Below the pieces are notes generated by a model. The model saw only the letters and a list, made by a program, of their open reading frames with translations, was not told where the DNA came from and searched no databases. This document shows positions 9,773 through 18,188 of a DNA stretch of 64,000 bases, in pieces. Source of the stretch: Bog-756 sp963831535 (GTDB lineage: Bacteria; Actinomycetota; Acidimicrobiia; Acidimicrobiales; RAAP-2); assembly GCA_963831535.1 (NCBI GenBank), contig CAWHQP010000007.1, forward strand, positions 744,001-808,000, read 5' to 3'. Numbering within the stretch: the first letter of the stretch is position 1; each line of letters begins with the position of its first letter. Position numbers and translations under genes: made by a program.

Positions 9773-10924
9773 CTAGCGTCGCGCCCGGAACAGGGCCATC
9801 GACGTCGTGAACTGGTGGACGAAGTTGTGTCCGCCCACGGGTCCGAACTCGCCTCCGGCGAAGAGGCCTCCCACGGGAACACGACCGACGCCGTAGGCCA
9901 CGGCGCGGGCGTCGTGATGGGCGTCGTCGAACAGGCGGGTGCCGCGCCCGTTGCAGGTGAAGACCAGTCCGGCGTCGGCCTGACGGCCTTCGAGTAGCTG
10001 GGCCAGGTCCCGGTGGGCGGTGTCGGCGTCGCGGCGATGGAAGCGGATGGTGGATCCGAGGGGGACCTGGTCGTCGACGGCCACCGCGCCGGTGGCACGG
10101 TCGACGCCGACCACACTGCGCACCAGGAAATCGCCGGGCTCGGGTTCGGCCACCCGGTCGTCGACGACGCGGCCCACGAACAGGCCGTTGGCCTCGATCC
10201 CGGCCAGTCCACCGGGGGCGAGGTGGTGGGTGGTCTGTGCCACCAGGCACTCCATGGCGGGCCTGCCGGCCACCTCGTAGATGATGTTCCGGTCGGACCG
10301 GGTCACGGTGAGGACGTCACCGTAGGGACGGCAGCCCTGGGACACCAGGGTCTCCACTCCGACACCGCCCCCGAGGAGCACGCCGGCGGCACCGTCGGAC
10401 ACGACGTGCCCCGCGGCCACCAGCCGGGTGCCTCCGGGTCCCCGCCCTCCCGAGGCGTTTCCGCCCACCGCCGGCAGGGCCGGGTGGTGCTCGGCCAGCC
10501 AGTCGAGGAACTCGTCGGCCGGGAAGGTGAAGGGGTCGGCCACCAGGACCAGGCAGCTGGCCTCGAAGCCCAGGCGGTCGGGCCACCCGCTGAAATGCCA
10601 GCTGCCGTCGGCCAGGGATGTGGCGGTGAGCCGAACAGGAACGAGCGGGCCGAGCCAGCCGGCCCACAGACTGATGGCCGGTGTCTCCTCCACCTCCCTC
10701 CCGGTGCCCACCACCGACTCGGCCACGGCTCCGATGACGGCAAGGGGGTGGAGGACGGCCTCGATGGTGTCCACGATGTCCTCGAGGGCACCGGCGTGGG
10801 AGCGGGTGGTGGTGACCATGACCAGGTCGGGCCGTTCACCGACGGCCTCGAGCACGGCACCGACCACCTCGCCCACGGCCGCGGAGGTCACCGGATGCTC
10901 GGACAGGGCGCTGGCGAACGGCAC
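9773..10924 (-). CDS. FIST N and FIST C domain protein (predicted ligand sensor)
   Basis: About 383 residues. The N-terminal half contains VMVTTTRSHAGALEDIVDTI and a long alpha/beta stretch ending in GGRGPGGTRLVAAGHVVSDGA. The C-terminal half has GCRPYGDVLTVTRSDRNIIYEVAGRPAMECL and ends with the typical FIST_C pattern GLVFTCNGRGTRLF...GGLFAGGEFGPVGGHNFVHQFTTS. FIST domains are thought to bind small molecules, perhaps amino acids, and often occur with signalling modules; here the protein stands alone. The start is taken as the GTG six bases after the cupin-gene stop, because the frame upstream runs through the cupin gene with no homology. It shares a transcript with the cupin gene. Confidence 0.85.
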   Translation of the reverse strand: MPFASALSEHPVTSAAVGEVVGAVLEAVGERPDLVMVTTTRSHAGALEDIVDTIEAVLHPLAVIGAVAESVVGTGREVEETPAISLWAGWLGPLVPVRLTATSLADGSWHFSGWPDRLGFEASCLVLVADPFTFPADEFLDWLAEHHPALPAVGGNASGGRGPGGTRLVAAGHVVSDGAAGVLLGGGVGVETLVSQGCRPYGDVLTVTRSDRNIIYEVAGRPAMECLVAQTTHHLAPGGLAGIEANGLFVGRVVDDRVAEPEPGDFLVRSVVGVDRATGAVAVDDQVPLGSTIRFHRRDADTAHRDLAQLLEGRQADAGLVFTCNGRGTRLFDDAHHDARAVAYGVGRVPVGGLFAGGEFGPVGGHNFVHQFTTSMALFRARR

Positions 10925-10929
10925 CGCGA

Positions 10930-11963
10930 TCAGTGGCCCGGCTGGGTGAAACGGATGTCGAGGGAGCGGAGGTAGGTGTGGAGTCCGGCGTCCTGGATGG
11001 GAACCAGGTAGGCGGGCTGCCCGGACTCGTTGTGATGGCTGTGCCACATCCCCGGAGGCGTGACGAATGCCCCCGCTGCCTCCCAGTCCATCCGAATCGG
11101 ATCGACGAGGGCGCCATCGGCGTCCAGTCGGGTGCCCACCAGCGAGTAGCAGCCCGGTGCGCAGGCCGTGATCAGGTCGAGGGCCACACTCTGGTGGCGG
11201 TGCGGACGTTGGACCCGGCCCACGGGGAGGATGCCCGAGCATGGCCCACAGGGTGTGGGTCACGGTCAGGGTCTGTGGTGTGGCGGTGTTGCCCAGCAGG
11301 ACACTGACCCGACTGCGGTCGGCCGCCGCCGGATCCCGTTCCACCTCAGCCAGTCGGGCCATGGCCTCGACCCCGTCGAAGCGGGTTGGCCGGAACCGGG
11401 GTCGGGACGGGGATACGCCCAGGTAGCGGAGGAGCGGTGCATCGGTCACCCGGTAGAGCAGCGCCGACGGGCTGTCATCGGACGCGCCGCTCCCCGCCGG
11501 ACCTTCGGCCCGGTGCTCAGTAGTGCACCCGGCCGGCAGGGTCAGAAAGTCGCCGGTCCGCCAGGGCATGCTGCCCCGTATCGGTGCCGCGTCGGTGGGG
11601 CCGCACTCGAACTCGCTCCGCCCCGAGCCGCGGAGGCAGTAGTACAGCTCGCTGGTGGCGTCGGGCCGGGTTACCAGCTGCTCACCGGGCCGGATGACCA
11701 TGAACGACGCCAGTAGCCCCGGGCTGGTGGCCGGACCGTCCACGCCGAGTCGGTCGGCCAGGTCGAGGGCGACCATGCGGGTCGGTCCGCCGGCGTGCAG
11801 CGAGGGCGGGAAACGGTGGGCGGGCACCGGGCTGACGGCTGCCCGATCCCACGGGGTCGGCGGCGAGGGAGTACTCGTAGAAGAGGGCGTCCCCGGTCCA
11901 GTCCTCGATGGCCTCACCGAGGAGGACGACGGCGCCGGGGGGATCTGCGGCCCGTTGTGTCAT
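10930..11963 (-). CDS. two-cupin protein, gentisate 1,2-dioxygenase-like (two frameshifts)
   Basis: About 345 residues with two cupin barrels. The first holds ASFMVIRPGEQLVTRPDATSEL-type sequence with RTGDFLTLPAG. The second has RPHRHQSVALDL and TPPGMWHSHHNES, where the histidines could bind iron. This bicupin layout matches gentisate/1-hydroxy-2-naphthoate dioxygenase relatives, but the first barrel lacks an obvious HxH pair, so ring cleavage is only a guess. Shifts lie near 11835 and 11235. The ATG at 11963 has GGAGG six bases upstream and a GATACT box just before it. It is divergent from the thioesterase at 12026 and is followed six bases later by the FIST gene. Confidence 0.75.
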
Positions 11964-12013
11964 GCCTCCAGTATCGACCACCACGGGACCAGCATCGACC
12001 GGCACGGCGCCAC

Positions 12014-12019
12014 TAGCGT
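12014..12019 (+). promoter_or_regulatory. -10 box of a leaderless promoter for the PaaI-like thioesterase
   Basis: TAGCGT followed by 6 nt and then the GTG start at 12026, with no room for a Shine-Dalgarno site. Confidence 0.5.
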
Positions 12020-12025
12020 GATCCG

Positions 12026-12436
12026 GTGGCCGACCACCGGATCCAAGTCCCGCCCAACTGCGAGCTGACCCTCGGGATGACCTGCGTGGACAAGACCCGA
12101 CCGGGACGCACGGTGTGGCGGATGCGGGCCGACGAGCGGTTCGCCAACCCCGCCGGCATCGTCCAGGGTGGGTTCATCGGCGCCATGGCCGATTCGGCCA
12201 TGGGCTCGGCCACGGTCACCTTCGCCCGGGACCGCGGGAGACAGGTGTTCTCGTCCAACGTGGAGATGAAGACCAGTTTTCTCGCTCCGGTCCGGGTGGG
12301 GGCGCTTCTCGAGTGCACGGCCACGGTGGTGTCCGGCGGGGCCCGGGTGGCCTTCGTCGAGGCGGAGGTGGTCGACGATCGGGGCACCACGGTGGCCCTG
12401 GCCAGCTCCACGTACCTGTTCACCGACCGGGACTGA
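12026..12436 (+). CDS. PaaI-family hotdog thioesterase
   Basis: A 136-residue single hotdog domain, predicted to hydrolyse acyl-CoA thioesters. The active-site motif is FANPAGIVQGGFIGAMADSAMG, a variant of the PaaI signature HGGxxxxLxDxA in which the usual His is replaced by Gln (IVQGG). The C-terminal strands VEMKTSFLAP and STYLFTDRD fit the family. The GTG at 12026 is supported by the promoter spacing. Transcribed alone, divergent from the cupin gene. The substrate cannot be inferred. Confidence 0.88.
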   Translation: MADHRIQVPPNCELTLGMTCVDKTRPGRTVWRMRADERFANPAGIVQGGFIGAMADSAMGSATVTFARDRGRQVFSSNVEMKTSFLAPVRVGALLECTATVVSGGARVAFVEAEVVDDRGTTVALASSTYLFTDRD

Positions 12437-12632
12437 TCCGCCAACGGCCGGGAGCGGTTCCGACTCCGACCCCGCGGACCGAAGCCGTGCACACGTCCCG
12501 GCGTGGCGCCTCCCGGAGCCGGAACGGGGCAGGAGGCGGACGCTGGCTAGAGTTGGGACGGTCGAACAGCAGGTGGTGACGGTAGCCCCGTGGGTGGGGC
12601 ACCCTGGGGCACCGCAGAGCACGAGGAGAACC

Positions 12633-12998
12633 GTGGCCCGAGGTCGAAGCGGCACAGGCAAGGGACTGGGTGGACTGCGCACCTCGGGCGGGGAGGCCGT
12701 CCAGCTGGTCATCGCCTACGTCAAGCAGGAGACGCTCACCCCGCTGAGGGGTCTGGGGCGGTTCATCCTCTTCGGCGTGGTGGGGTCGGTGGCGCTGGCC
12801 ATCGGCCTGGTGATCCTGGCCGTGGCCTTCCTGCGGTTCCTGCAGGGGGAGACCGGCTCGACCTTCACCGGCAACTGGTCGTGGGCGCCCTACCTCATCT
12901 GCACGGTCGCCGTCCTCCTCGTGGCCGCGGTCGCCGTCCTGGCCGTGACCCGGGGACAGCAGCGAGATACCCCCACCCCGGAAAAGGAGCTCCCATGA
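12633..12998 (+). CDS. small two-helix membrane protein, actinobacterial holin-X/phage-holin-like
   Basis: 121 residues from a GTG at 12633, which has ACGAGGAGAA upstream. A charged N-terminus (ARGRSGTGKG) is followed by ETLTPLRGLGRFILFGVVG. Two hydrophobic helices lie at about 40-68 and 85-108. The last residues are polar. This layout matches the putative actinobacterial holin-X superfamily found in chromosomal, non-phage settings. It ends in ATGA, overlapping the next gene by 4 bases, and starts a run of three tiny proteins upstream of trmI. Cellular role unknown. Confidence 0.7.
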   Translation: MARGRSGTGKGLGGLRTSGGEAVQLVIAYVKQETLTPLRGLGRFILFGVVGSVALAIGLVILAVAFLRFLQGETGSTFTGNWSWAPYLICTVAVLLVAAVAVLAVTRGQQRDTPTPEKELP

Positions 12999-13207
12999 CC
13001 GTCGGACCCGAGCGGATCACCCGCGACGACATCGAGGCCAAGTTCCGTGAGCTGACCGGTGAGGTCTCCGAGGGGGTGGACGAGACCCGCTCCCAGGTCA
13101 TCACCGTGGGTCTGGCCGTCGGGGTGGCGCTGGTGGCGGTGGTCTTCCTCATCGGCCGCCGCAACGGGCGTCGGCGCTCGGCGGTGGTCGAAGTCCGGCG
13201 GATCTGA
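12995..13207 (+). CDS. small single-helix membrane protein (DUF3618-like layout)
   Basis: 70 residues: a polar N-terminal helix (ITRDDIEAKFRELTGEV) followed by one membrane helix (VGLAVGVALVAVVFLIG) and a basic tail GRRNGRRR, predicting N-out/C-in or a tail anchor. The ATG overlaps the previous stop (ATGA), so the two are probably translated together. No enzymatic motif is seen. Similar acidic-helix plus TM proteins sit near holin-X-like genes in other actinobacteria (general knowledge, not checked here). Confidence 0.7.
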   Translation: MTVGPERITRDDIEAKFRELTGEVSEGVDETRSQVITVGLAVGVALVAVVFLIGRRNGRRRSAVVEVRRI

Positions 13208-13210
13208 ACG

Positions 13211-13420
13211 GTGGACACCTTCCTGCGGTACCTGCAGGTCCGGGCGTTCGGTCGGGGTCTGCGGGGGTACCACTCGGCCTGGGTGGTGGTGGGCGTGGCC
13301 GTGTGGATGATCAACCGGGCGCGCCATGCCGATGACGTGATCTACCGCACCAAGTTGAAGCCGGGCGAGACCCTGTTCGTCCAGGCCAGCAAGCCCTCGT
13401 CCAAGCGCTCCCGCCGCTGA
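13211..13420 (+). CDS. short basic membrane-associated protein
   Basis: 69 residues from a GTG at 13211, only 3 bases after the previous stop. One short hydrophobic segment (AWVVVGVAVWMI) is followed by RTKLKPGETLFVQASKP and a Lys/Arg-rich end SSKRSRR. The tail KLKPGETLFV resembles a small conserved actinobacterial motif, but no function is known to me. Its stop is followed directly by an ATG at 13421 that may be the original start of trmI. Confidence 0.65.
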   Translation: MDTFLRYLQVRAFGRGLRGYHSAWVVVGVAVWMINRARHADDVIYRTKLKPGETLFVQASKPSSKRSRR

Positions 13421-13448
13421 ATGGCCTACCCGTCGGACGACACTGCAG

Positions 13449-14282
13449 TTGGATGACACCGATCGGGCCGGGGATCGCAGCACGCTGGTGGCCGGCGAGC
13501 GGGTTCTCCTGGTCGACGCCAAGAAGCGTCACTATCTGATCACCCTCCGGGTCGGGGCCTCGTTCCACACCCATGTGGGGATCGTCGAGCACGACAACCT
13601 GATCGGCACCCCGGAGGGATCCACGGTCCTCGGCAGCACCGGACGCAAGTTCTTGGTGGTGCGACCGACACTCGCCGACGCCGTCCTCAAGATGCCCCGG
13701 GGCGCCCAGGTCATCTACCCGAAGGACCTCGGCGCCATCCTCATCGAGGCCGACATCGGTCCGGGGGTCCGGGTCCTCGAGGCCGGCGTGGGATCCGGCG
13801 CGCTGTCGATGGCGCTGCTCCGGGCCGGGGCGGACGTGGTCGGCTACGAACTGCGCCCGGACTTCGCTGACGGGGCCCGGGCCAACGTGGAGGCCATGGT
13901 GGGCGCCGGGGCCCGCTACCGCGTCGAACTGCGTGACGTCTATGAGGGGATCGACGAGGTGGGTCTCGACCGCATCCTGCTCGACCTGCCCGAGCCGTGG
14001 CGGGTCCTGCCCCATGCCGAGGTCGCCCTGCGGCCGGGCGGGATCCTCTGTGCCTACCTGCCCTCCATCAACCAGACCGCCCAGCTACGGGCGGCCATGG
14101 ACCGGAGTGGGTTCGGTCTGGCGTCGACGCTGGAGGTGCTGCACCGGACGTGGCACATCGAAGACCGGTCGGTGAGACCCGACCACCGCATGGTCGGACA
14201 TACGGGATTCCTCACCACTGGTCGGCGGCTCCTTCCCTTCGACGAAGGATCCGAGACGGTGCCGGCCGAGCCCACGGACTAG
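13449..14282 (+). CDS. trmI: tRNA (adenine58-N1)-methyltransferase TrmI
   Basis: SAM-dependent enzyme methylating A58 in the T-loop of tRNAs. The 277-residue protein has the N-terminal beta domain (ERVLLVDAKKRHYLITLRVG), then IYPKDLGAILIEADI, the SAM site VLEAGVGSGALSMAL, and the catalytic-region motif ILLDLPEPWRVLP, all matching actinobacterial TrmI (Rv2118c type). The start is uncertain: the in-frame codon is TTG at 13449, while an ATG at 13421 directly after the previous gene reads MAYPSDDTAV and would join in frame if one base were indel-corrected near 13447. As in mycobacteria, it lies just upstream of the proteasome locus. Confidence 0.93.
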   Translation: MDDTDRAGDRSTLVAGERVLLVDAKKRHYLITLRVGASFHTHVGIVEHDNLIGTPEGSTVLGSTGRKFLVVRPTLADAVLKMPRGAQVIYPKDLGAILIEADIGPGVRVLEAGVGSGALSMALLRAGADVVGYELRPDFADGARANVEAMVGAGARYRVELRDVYEGIDEVGLDRILLDLPEPWRVLPHAEVALRPGGILCAYLPSINQTAQLRAAMDRSGFGLASTLEVLHRTWHIEDRSVRPDHRMVGHTGFLTTGRRLLPFDEGSETVPAEPTD

Positions 14283-14314
14283 CTAGACCCAGTGGACTAC
14301 CCCTTCCCGGCGGA

Positions 14315-14551
14315 CTACCCCTGCTCGATGAAGATGCACTCCCCGGGACACTCTTCGGACGCCTCGACCACGGCGTCCTCCAAGTCCGCGGGAACGGCAG
14401 CCATGCCTCCGGAGCCCCCGGGCTCGTTCTTGACGTCGGCGCCTTCCTTCACGTAGGCCAACCCGTCGTCGAGCAGGGTGAACACCGCGGGGGCGATCTC
14501 TTCGCAGAGACCGTCGCCCGTGCAGAGATCCTGGTCGATCCAGACCTTCAT
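14315..14551 (-). CDS. small 3Fe-4S-type ferredoxin
   Basis: 78 residues. Cysteines lie in CTGDGLC near the N-terminus and CPGEC near the C-terminus, the pattern of single-cluster 3Fe-4S ferredoxins that often serve cytochromes P450 in actinobacteria. The N-terminus MKVWIDQDLC is typical. GAGGAGTGACACA upstream of the ATG gives a Shine-Dalgarno site. A Gly-rich insert (PGGSGGMA) sits between the cluster motifs. It converges on trmI with a 32-bp gap. No P450 is present in the window, so the partner is unknown. Confidence 0.9.
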   Translation of the reverse strand: MKVWIDQDLCTGDGLCEEIAPAVFTLLDDGLAYVKEGADVKNEPGGSGGMAAVPADLEDAVVEASEECPGECIFIEQG

Positions 14552-14811
14552 CAGTTGTGTCACTCCTCGGTTTCTACCCGTGCATTCAACGGCGTCCGGC
14601 CCTAGTGGCCCGGCTACGCTCCACTGTGGGGACGGCCTCGGCCGGCGAACATCCGAGCCCGCCGCCAGACCCGAGGATCGACGCCCTGTGGTCAATGCTA
14701 TCCGCAACGGTGGCGGGAGTGGCTGACGATGTGTCAGATGGCCTGTCCGAACGGCTGTTCTCGGGTCTTGTCGGCCTCGTGCAAAGCGTCGGACCGGCCC
14801 GGCCTCCGGTG

Positions 14812-14830
14812 TAGGGTCGCCCTAGGCGAC
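14812..14830 (+). promoter_or_regulatory. putative mpa promoter with perfect inverted repeat at the start site
   Basis: TAGGGT (14812-14817) fits the -10 pattern of the window. It overlaps a perfect inverted repeat GTCGCC-CTA-GGCGAC (14816-14830) that would span the transcription start, 15 bp before the mpa GTG. The position suits an operator or a short 5' hairpin. The rest of the 14552-14811 gap shows nothing further that I can name. Confidence 0.4.
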
Positions 14831-14844
14831 AATTCCCGGACGAG

Positions 14845-16632
14845 GTGATTCCCACGGTTGATTTCGAAGACGGGCACGACGATCGCCGGCCGGCCGCGAA
14901 CGGCCCGGACGACGACCTCGACACGGTGCTGGCTCGGGCACAGGCGGCCGAGGAGGAGGTCACCCTGCTCCGCCGCCGCCTCCAGGAGAGTCCCCGCCGC
15001 GTCCAGACCCTCGAGGAGAAGCTGCTGGAGACGAAGGGCCAGCTGGCCCAGGCCATCTCCCAGAACGAGAAGCTGACCTTCACGCTCCAGACGGCCAAGG
15101 AGCACGTGGCCAACCTCCGCGAGGAGGTCGAGAAGCTGACCCAGCCGCCGGCGGCCTACGGGACATTCCTCGGGACGAACGACGACGGAACGGTGGATGT
15201 CTTCTCCGGGGGACGCAAGATGCGGGTCTCGCTCCACCCGGACATCGACCCGGACGACCTGCAGCGGGGCAACGAGGTGGTCCTCAACGAGTCCCTCAAC
15301 GTGATCCTGGCCCGTCAGGGCGAGGGATCCGGTGAGGTGGTGGTGCTGAAGGAGGTCCTCGACGACGGGAAGCGGGCCCTCGTGTTCGGACGCGCCGATG
15401 AGGAGCGGGTGGCCGAGCTGTCCGACGCCCTCATCGGGGTCAAGCTGCGGGCCGGCGACACCGTGCTCATGGAATCGCGGACCGGGCTGCTCATCGAGAA
15501 GCTGGACCGACCCGAGGTCGAAGAGCTGGTGCTCGAAGAGGTGCCCGACGTGACCTACGCCGACGTCGGCGGTCTCGACGACCAGATCGAGGCCATCACC
15601 GACGCCGTGGAGCTCCCGTACCTGTACCGGGAGCTCTACACCGAACACAAGCTCCCGGCCCCGAAGGGGATCCTGCTCTATGGGCCGCCGGGGTGCGGGA
15701 AGACGCTGATCGCCAAAGCCGTGGCCAACTCGTTGGCCAAGAAGGTGGCCGAAGTAACCGGCAACACCAACGCCCGCAGCTACTTCCTCAACATCAAGGG
15801 CCCCGAGCTCCTCAACAAGTACGTGGGGGAGACCGAGCGCCAGATCCGACTGGTCTTCCAACGGGCCCGGGAGAAGTCCGAAGAGGGTGTCCCGGTCATC
15901 GTGTTCTTCGACGAGATGGACTCACTGTTCCGTACCCGTGGCACCGGCATCAGTTCGGACATGGAATCGACCATCGTGCCGCAGCTGCTGGCCGAGATCG
16001 ACGGCGTGGAGACGCTGAAGGACGTGATCGTGATCGGGGCGTCCAACCGCGAGGACCTGATCGACCCGGCCATCCTGCGCCCCGGTCGCCTCGACGTGAA
16101 GATCCGGATCGAACGGCCCAACGAGGTGGCCGCGGCCCAGATCTTCTCGCGCTACCTGACCCCGGACCTGCCCCTCGACGCCGAGGAGGTCCGGACCCTC
16201 GGTGGTGGGGATCCGGCCAAGGCCACCCAGGCCATGATCGAAGTCACGGTGGCCGAGATGTACCGGAACGACGAGGAGAACCGCTTCCTCGAGGTCACGT
16301 ACCAGAACGGTGACAAGGAGGTCTTGTACTACCGCGACTTCTCGTCGGGGGCCATGATCGAGAACATCGTCCGCCGGGCCAAGAAGCTGGCCATCAAGCG
16401 GGCCATTGCCGAGGAGACGCGGGGCATCCGTACGGACGACCTCCTCGAGTCGATCCGCCAGGAGTACAAGGAGAACGAGGACCTCCCCAACACCACCAAT
16501 CCTGACGACTGGGCCAAGATCTCCGGCAAGAAGGGTGAGCGGATCGTCTACATCCGCACGCTCATCAGTGATCACGACGAGACCAAGGGCGGCCGCTCCA
16601 TCGAGCGGGTGGGAACCGGTCAGTATCTCTGA
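14845..16632 (+). CDS. mpa: proteasome-associated AAA ATPase Mpa/ARC
   Basis: Hexameric ATPase that recognises pupylated proteins, unfolds them and feeds them to the 20S core. The 595-residue protein has an N-terminal coiled coil (about residues 25-95, Pup binding), tandem OB domains, and an AAA module with Walker A GPPGCGKT near residue 278 and Walker B VIVFFDEMDSL near 350. The C-terminus ends in GQYL, the HbYX-like tail that docks on and opens the proteasome gate. The GTG start at 14845 has GGACGAG immediately before it. Dop begins 25 bp downstream from its own promoter. Confidence 0.97.
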   Translation: MIPTVDFEDGHDDRRPAANGPDDDLDTVLARAQAAEEEVTLLRRRLQESPRRVQTLEEKLLETKGQLAQAISQNEKLTFTLQTAKEHVANLREEVEKLTQPPAAYGTFLGTNDDGTVDVFSGGRKMRVSLHPDIDPDDLQRGNEVVLNESLNVILARQGEGSGEVVVLKEVLDDGKRALVFGRADEERVAELSDALIGVKLRAGDTVLMESRTGLLIEKLDRPEVEELVLEEVPDVTYADVGGLDDQIEAITDAVELPYLYRELYTEHKLPAPKGILLYGPPGCGKTLIAKAVANSLAKKVAEVTGNTNARSYFLNIKGPELLNKYVGETERQIRLVFQRAREKSEEGVPVIVFFDEMDSLFRTRGTGISSDMESTIVPQLLAEIDGVETLKDVIVIGASNREDLIDPAILRPGRLDVKIRIERPNEVAAAQIFSRYLTPDLPLDAEEVRTLGGGDPAKATQAMIEVTVAEMYRNDEENRFLEVTYQNGDKEVLYYRDFSSGAMIENIVRRAKKLAIKRAIAEETRGIRTDDLLESIRQEYKENEDLPNTTNPDDWAKISGKKGERIVYIRTLISDHDETKGGRSIERVGTGQYL

Positions 16633-16645
16633 TCACGCGCCGGGA

Positions 16646-16651
16646 TAGGGT
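16646..16651 (+). promoter_or_regulatory. -10 box of a leaderless dop promoter
   Basis: TAGGGT, then 6 nt, then the GTG of dop at 16658. The box sits in the 25-bp gap after mpa, so dop can be transcribed independently of mpa. Confidence 0.5.
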
Positions 16652-16657
16652 CGACCC

Positions 16658-18151
16658 GTGGCCATTCCCAAGGTCTGTGGCATCGAGACGGAGTACGGCA
16701 TCCAGGTGGTGCACGGGGATCCGAACCCCATCGCCGCGTCCTCGGTGCTGATCAACGCCTACGCCCATGATGTGGCGCGACAGCAGACCGGATGGGACTT
16801 CGAGGACGAGGCTCCCGGCAATGATGCCCGGGGGTTCGCCCGCGAGGGTGCCCTGCCCCCCCAGGTCGAGACCCACCTGGTCAACACGGTGCTCACCAAC
16901 GGGGCCCGCTACTACGTAGACCACGCCCATCCCGAGTTCTCGACCCCCGAGTGCCGCGACGCCCTCGAGTGCCTACGCTACGACCGGGCCGGCGAACTGA
17001 TCCTGATCCGATCCATGGAGGCGGCCGACCAGTCCTCCCGCGACGGCTCCCGACTGGTCATCTACAAGAACAATTCGGACGGGAAGGGCAACTCGTACGG
17101 GGCCCACGAGAACTACCTGATGGACCGGGCGGCACCGTTCAACCGCATCGTCGCCGGCGTCACACCGCACTTCGTGACCCGGCAGATCTTCGCCGGGGCC
17201 GGCAAGGTCGGTGCCGAGACCGCCACCCACGACGGCACGTCGGTGGACTTCCAGCTGTCCCAGCGAGCCGAGTTCTTCGAGGAGCAGGTCGGCCTGGAGA
17301 CCACATTGAAGCGCCCCATCGTGAACACCCGGGACGAGCCCCACGCCGACCCGCACCGGTACCGAAGACTGCACGTCATCGTGGGGGACGCCAACCTCGC
17401 CGAGGTGGCCACCTTCTTGAAGGTGGGGACCACGTCCCTCGTGCTGGCCATGATCGAGGACGACGTGTCGGGCAGCCGGAGCCTGGTCCTGGCCGACCCG
17501 GTGACCGCCATGCACGAGGTGGCTCTGGACCGCACCTTCACCCATCCGCTGCTCATGGCCGACGGGTCGACGGCCACCGCCCTGGCCATCCAGTGGGAGT
17601 TGTTCTCCCTGGCCCGCAAGTACGCCGACGACGAAGGCCTGGCCTGCCTGGGCGACGAGGTAGTGGGCCGGGCCGTCCTGGACCGTTGGGAGGAAGTCCT
17701 CCACGGCCTGGAAACCGATCCCATGACCCTGGCTCGCCAGCTGGACTGGGTGGCCAAGCTCCAGCTCATCGAGGCTTACCGGGACCGTCACGGGCTCGAC
17801 TGGGGCGACCAGCGCTTGGCCGCGCTGGACCTCCAATACCACGACCTCCGGCCGTCCAAGTCGCTCTTCGCCAGGCTGGACACCGAGCGGCTGGTGGACG
17901 AGGCATCAGTGGTGGCCGCCGTGACCGAGCCCCCCCGGGGGACCCGTGCCTGGTTCCGGGGGGAGTGCCTGAAGAAATGGCCGTCTGCGGTGGTTACGGC
18001 CAACTGGGACTCCCTGGTGTTCGACCTCGGCACCGACCCCCTCCGGCGCGTCCCTATGATGGACCCCTTGAAGGGAACGGCCGAGCACGTGGAGCAGCTG
18101 CTGGCATCGTGTGCGAGCCCGTCCGAGCTCTTGGACCGACTGAGCAGCTAG
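16658..18151 (+). CDS. dop: Dop, depupylase/deamidase of Pup
   Basis: Glutamine-synthetase-fold enzyme that removes Pup from substrates and, where needed, deamidates Pup. 497 residues, starting IPKVCGIETEYGI with the ATP/metal Glu pair. It carries the extended Dop-loop region (QQTGWDFEDEAPGNDARGF), then VDHAHPEFSTPEC, VIYKNNSDGKGNSYGAHENY and RPIVNTRDEPHAD. The loop and overall length separate it from its paralogue PafA downstream. Pup here already ends in GGE, so depupylation rather than deamidation is the expected role. GTG start. Confidence 0.97.
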   Translation: MAIPKVCGIETEYGIQVVHGDPNPIAASSVLINAYAHDVARQQTGWDFEDEAPGNDARGFAREGALPPQVETHLVNTVLTNGARYYVDHAHPEFSTPECRDALECLRYDRAGELILIRSMEAADQSSRDGSRLVIYKNNSDGKGNSYGAHENYLMDRAAPFNRIVAGVTPHFVTRQIFAGAGKVGAETATHDGTSVDFQLSQRAEFFEEQVGLETTLKRPIVNTRDEPHADPHRYRRLHVIVGDANLAEVATFLKVGTTSLVLAMIEDDVSGSRSLVLADPVTAMHEVALDRTFTHPLLMADGSTATALAIQWELFSLARKYADDEGLACLGDEVVGRAVLDRWEEVLHGLETDPMTLARQLDWVAKLQLIEAYRDRHGLDWGDQRLAALDLQYHDLRPSKSLFARLDTERLVDEASVVAAVTEPPRGTRAWFRGECLKKWPSAVVTANWDSLVFDLGTDPLRRVPMMDPLKGTAEHVEQLLASCASPSELLDRLSS

Positions 18152-18162
18152 GAGAGTAGGGG

Positions 18163-18188
18163 ATGGCTGAACGAGATGGCTGAACGAG
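18163..18188 (+). repeat. 13-bp tandem duplication containing two copies of the pup start codon
   Basis: ATGGCTGAACGAG occurs twice in direct tandem (18163-18175 and 18176-18188). The good Shine-Dalgarno stretch GGAGAGTAGGGG lies directly before the first copy, but the first ATG opens a 6-codon frame (MAERDG, then TGA). The second ATG is the one in frame with pup. Confidence 0.85.
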
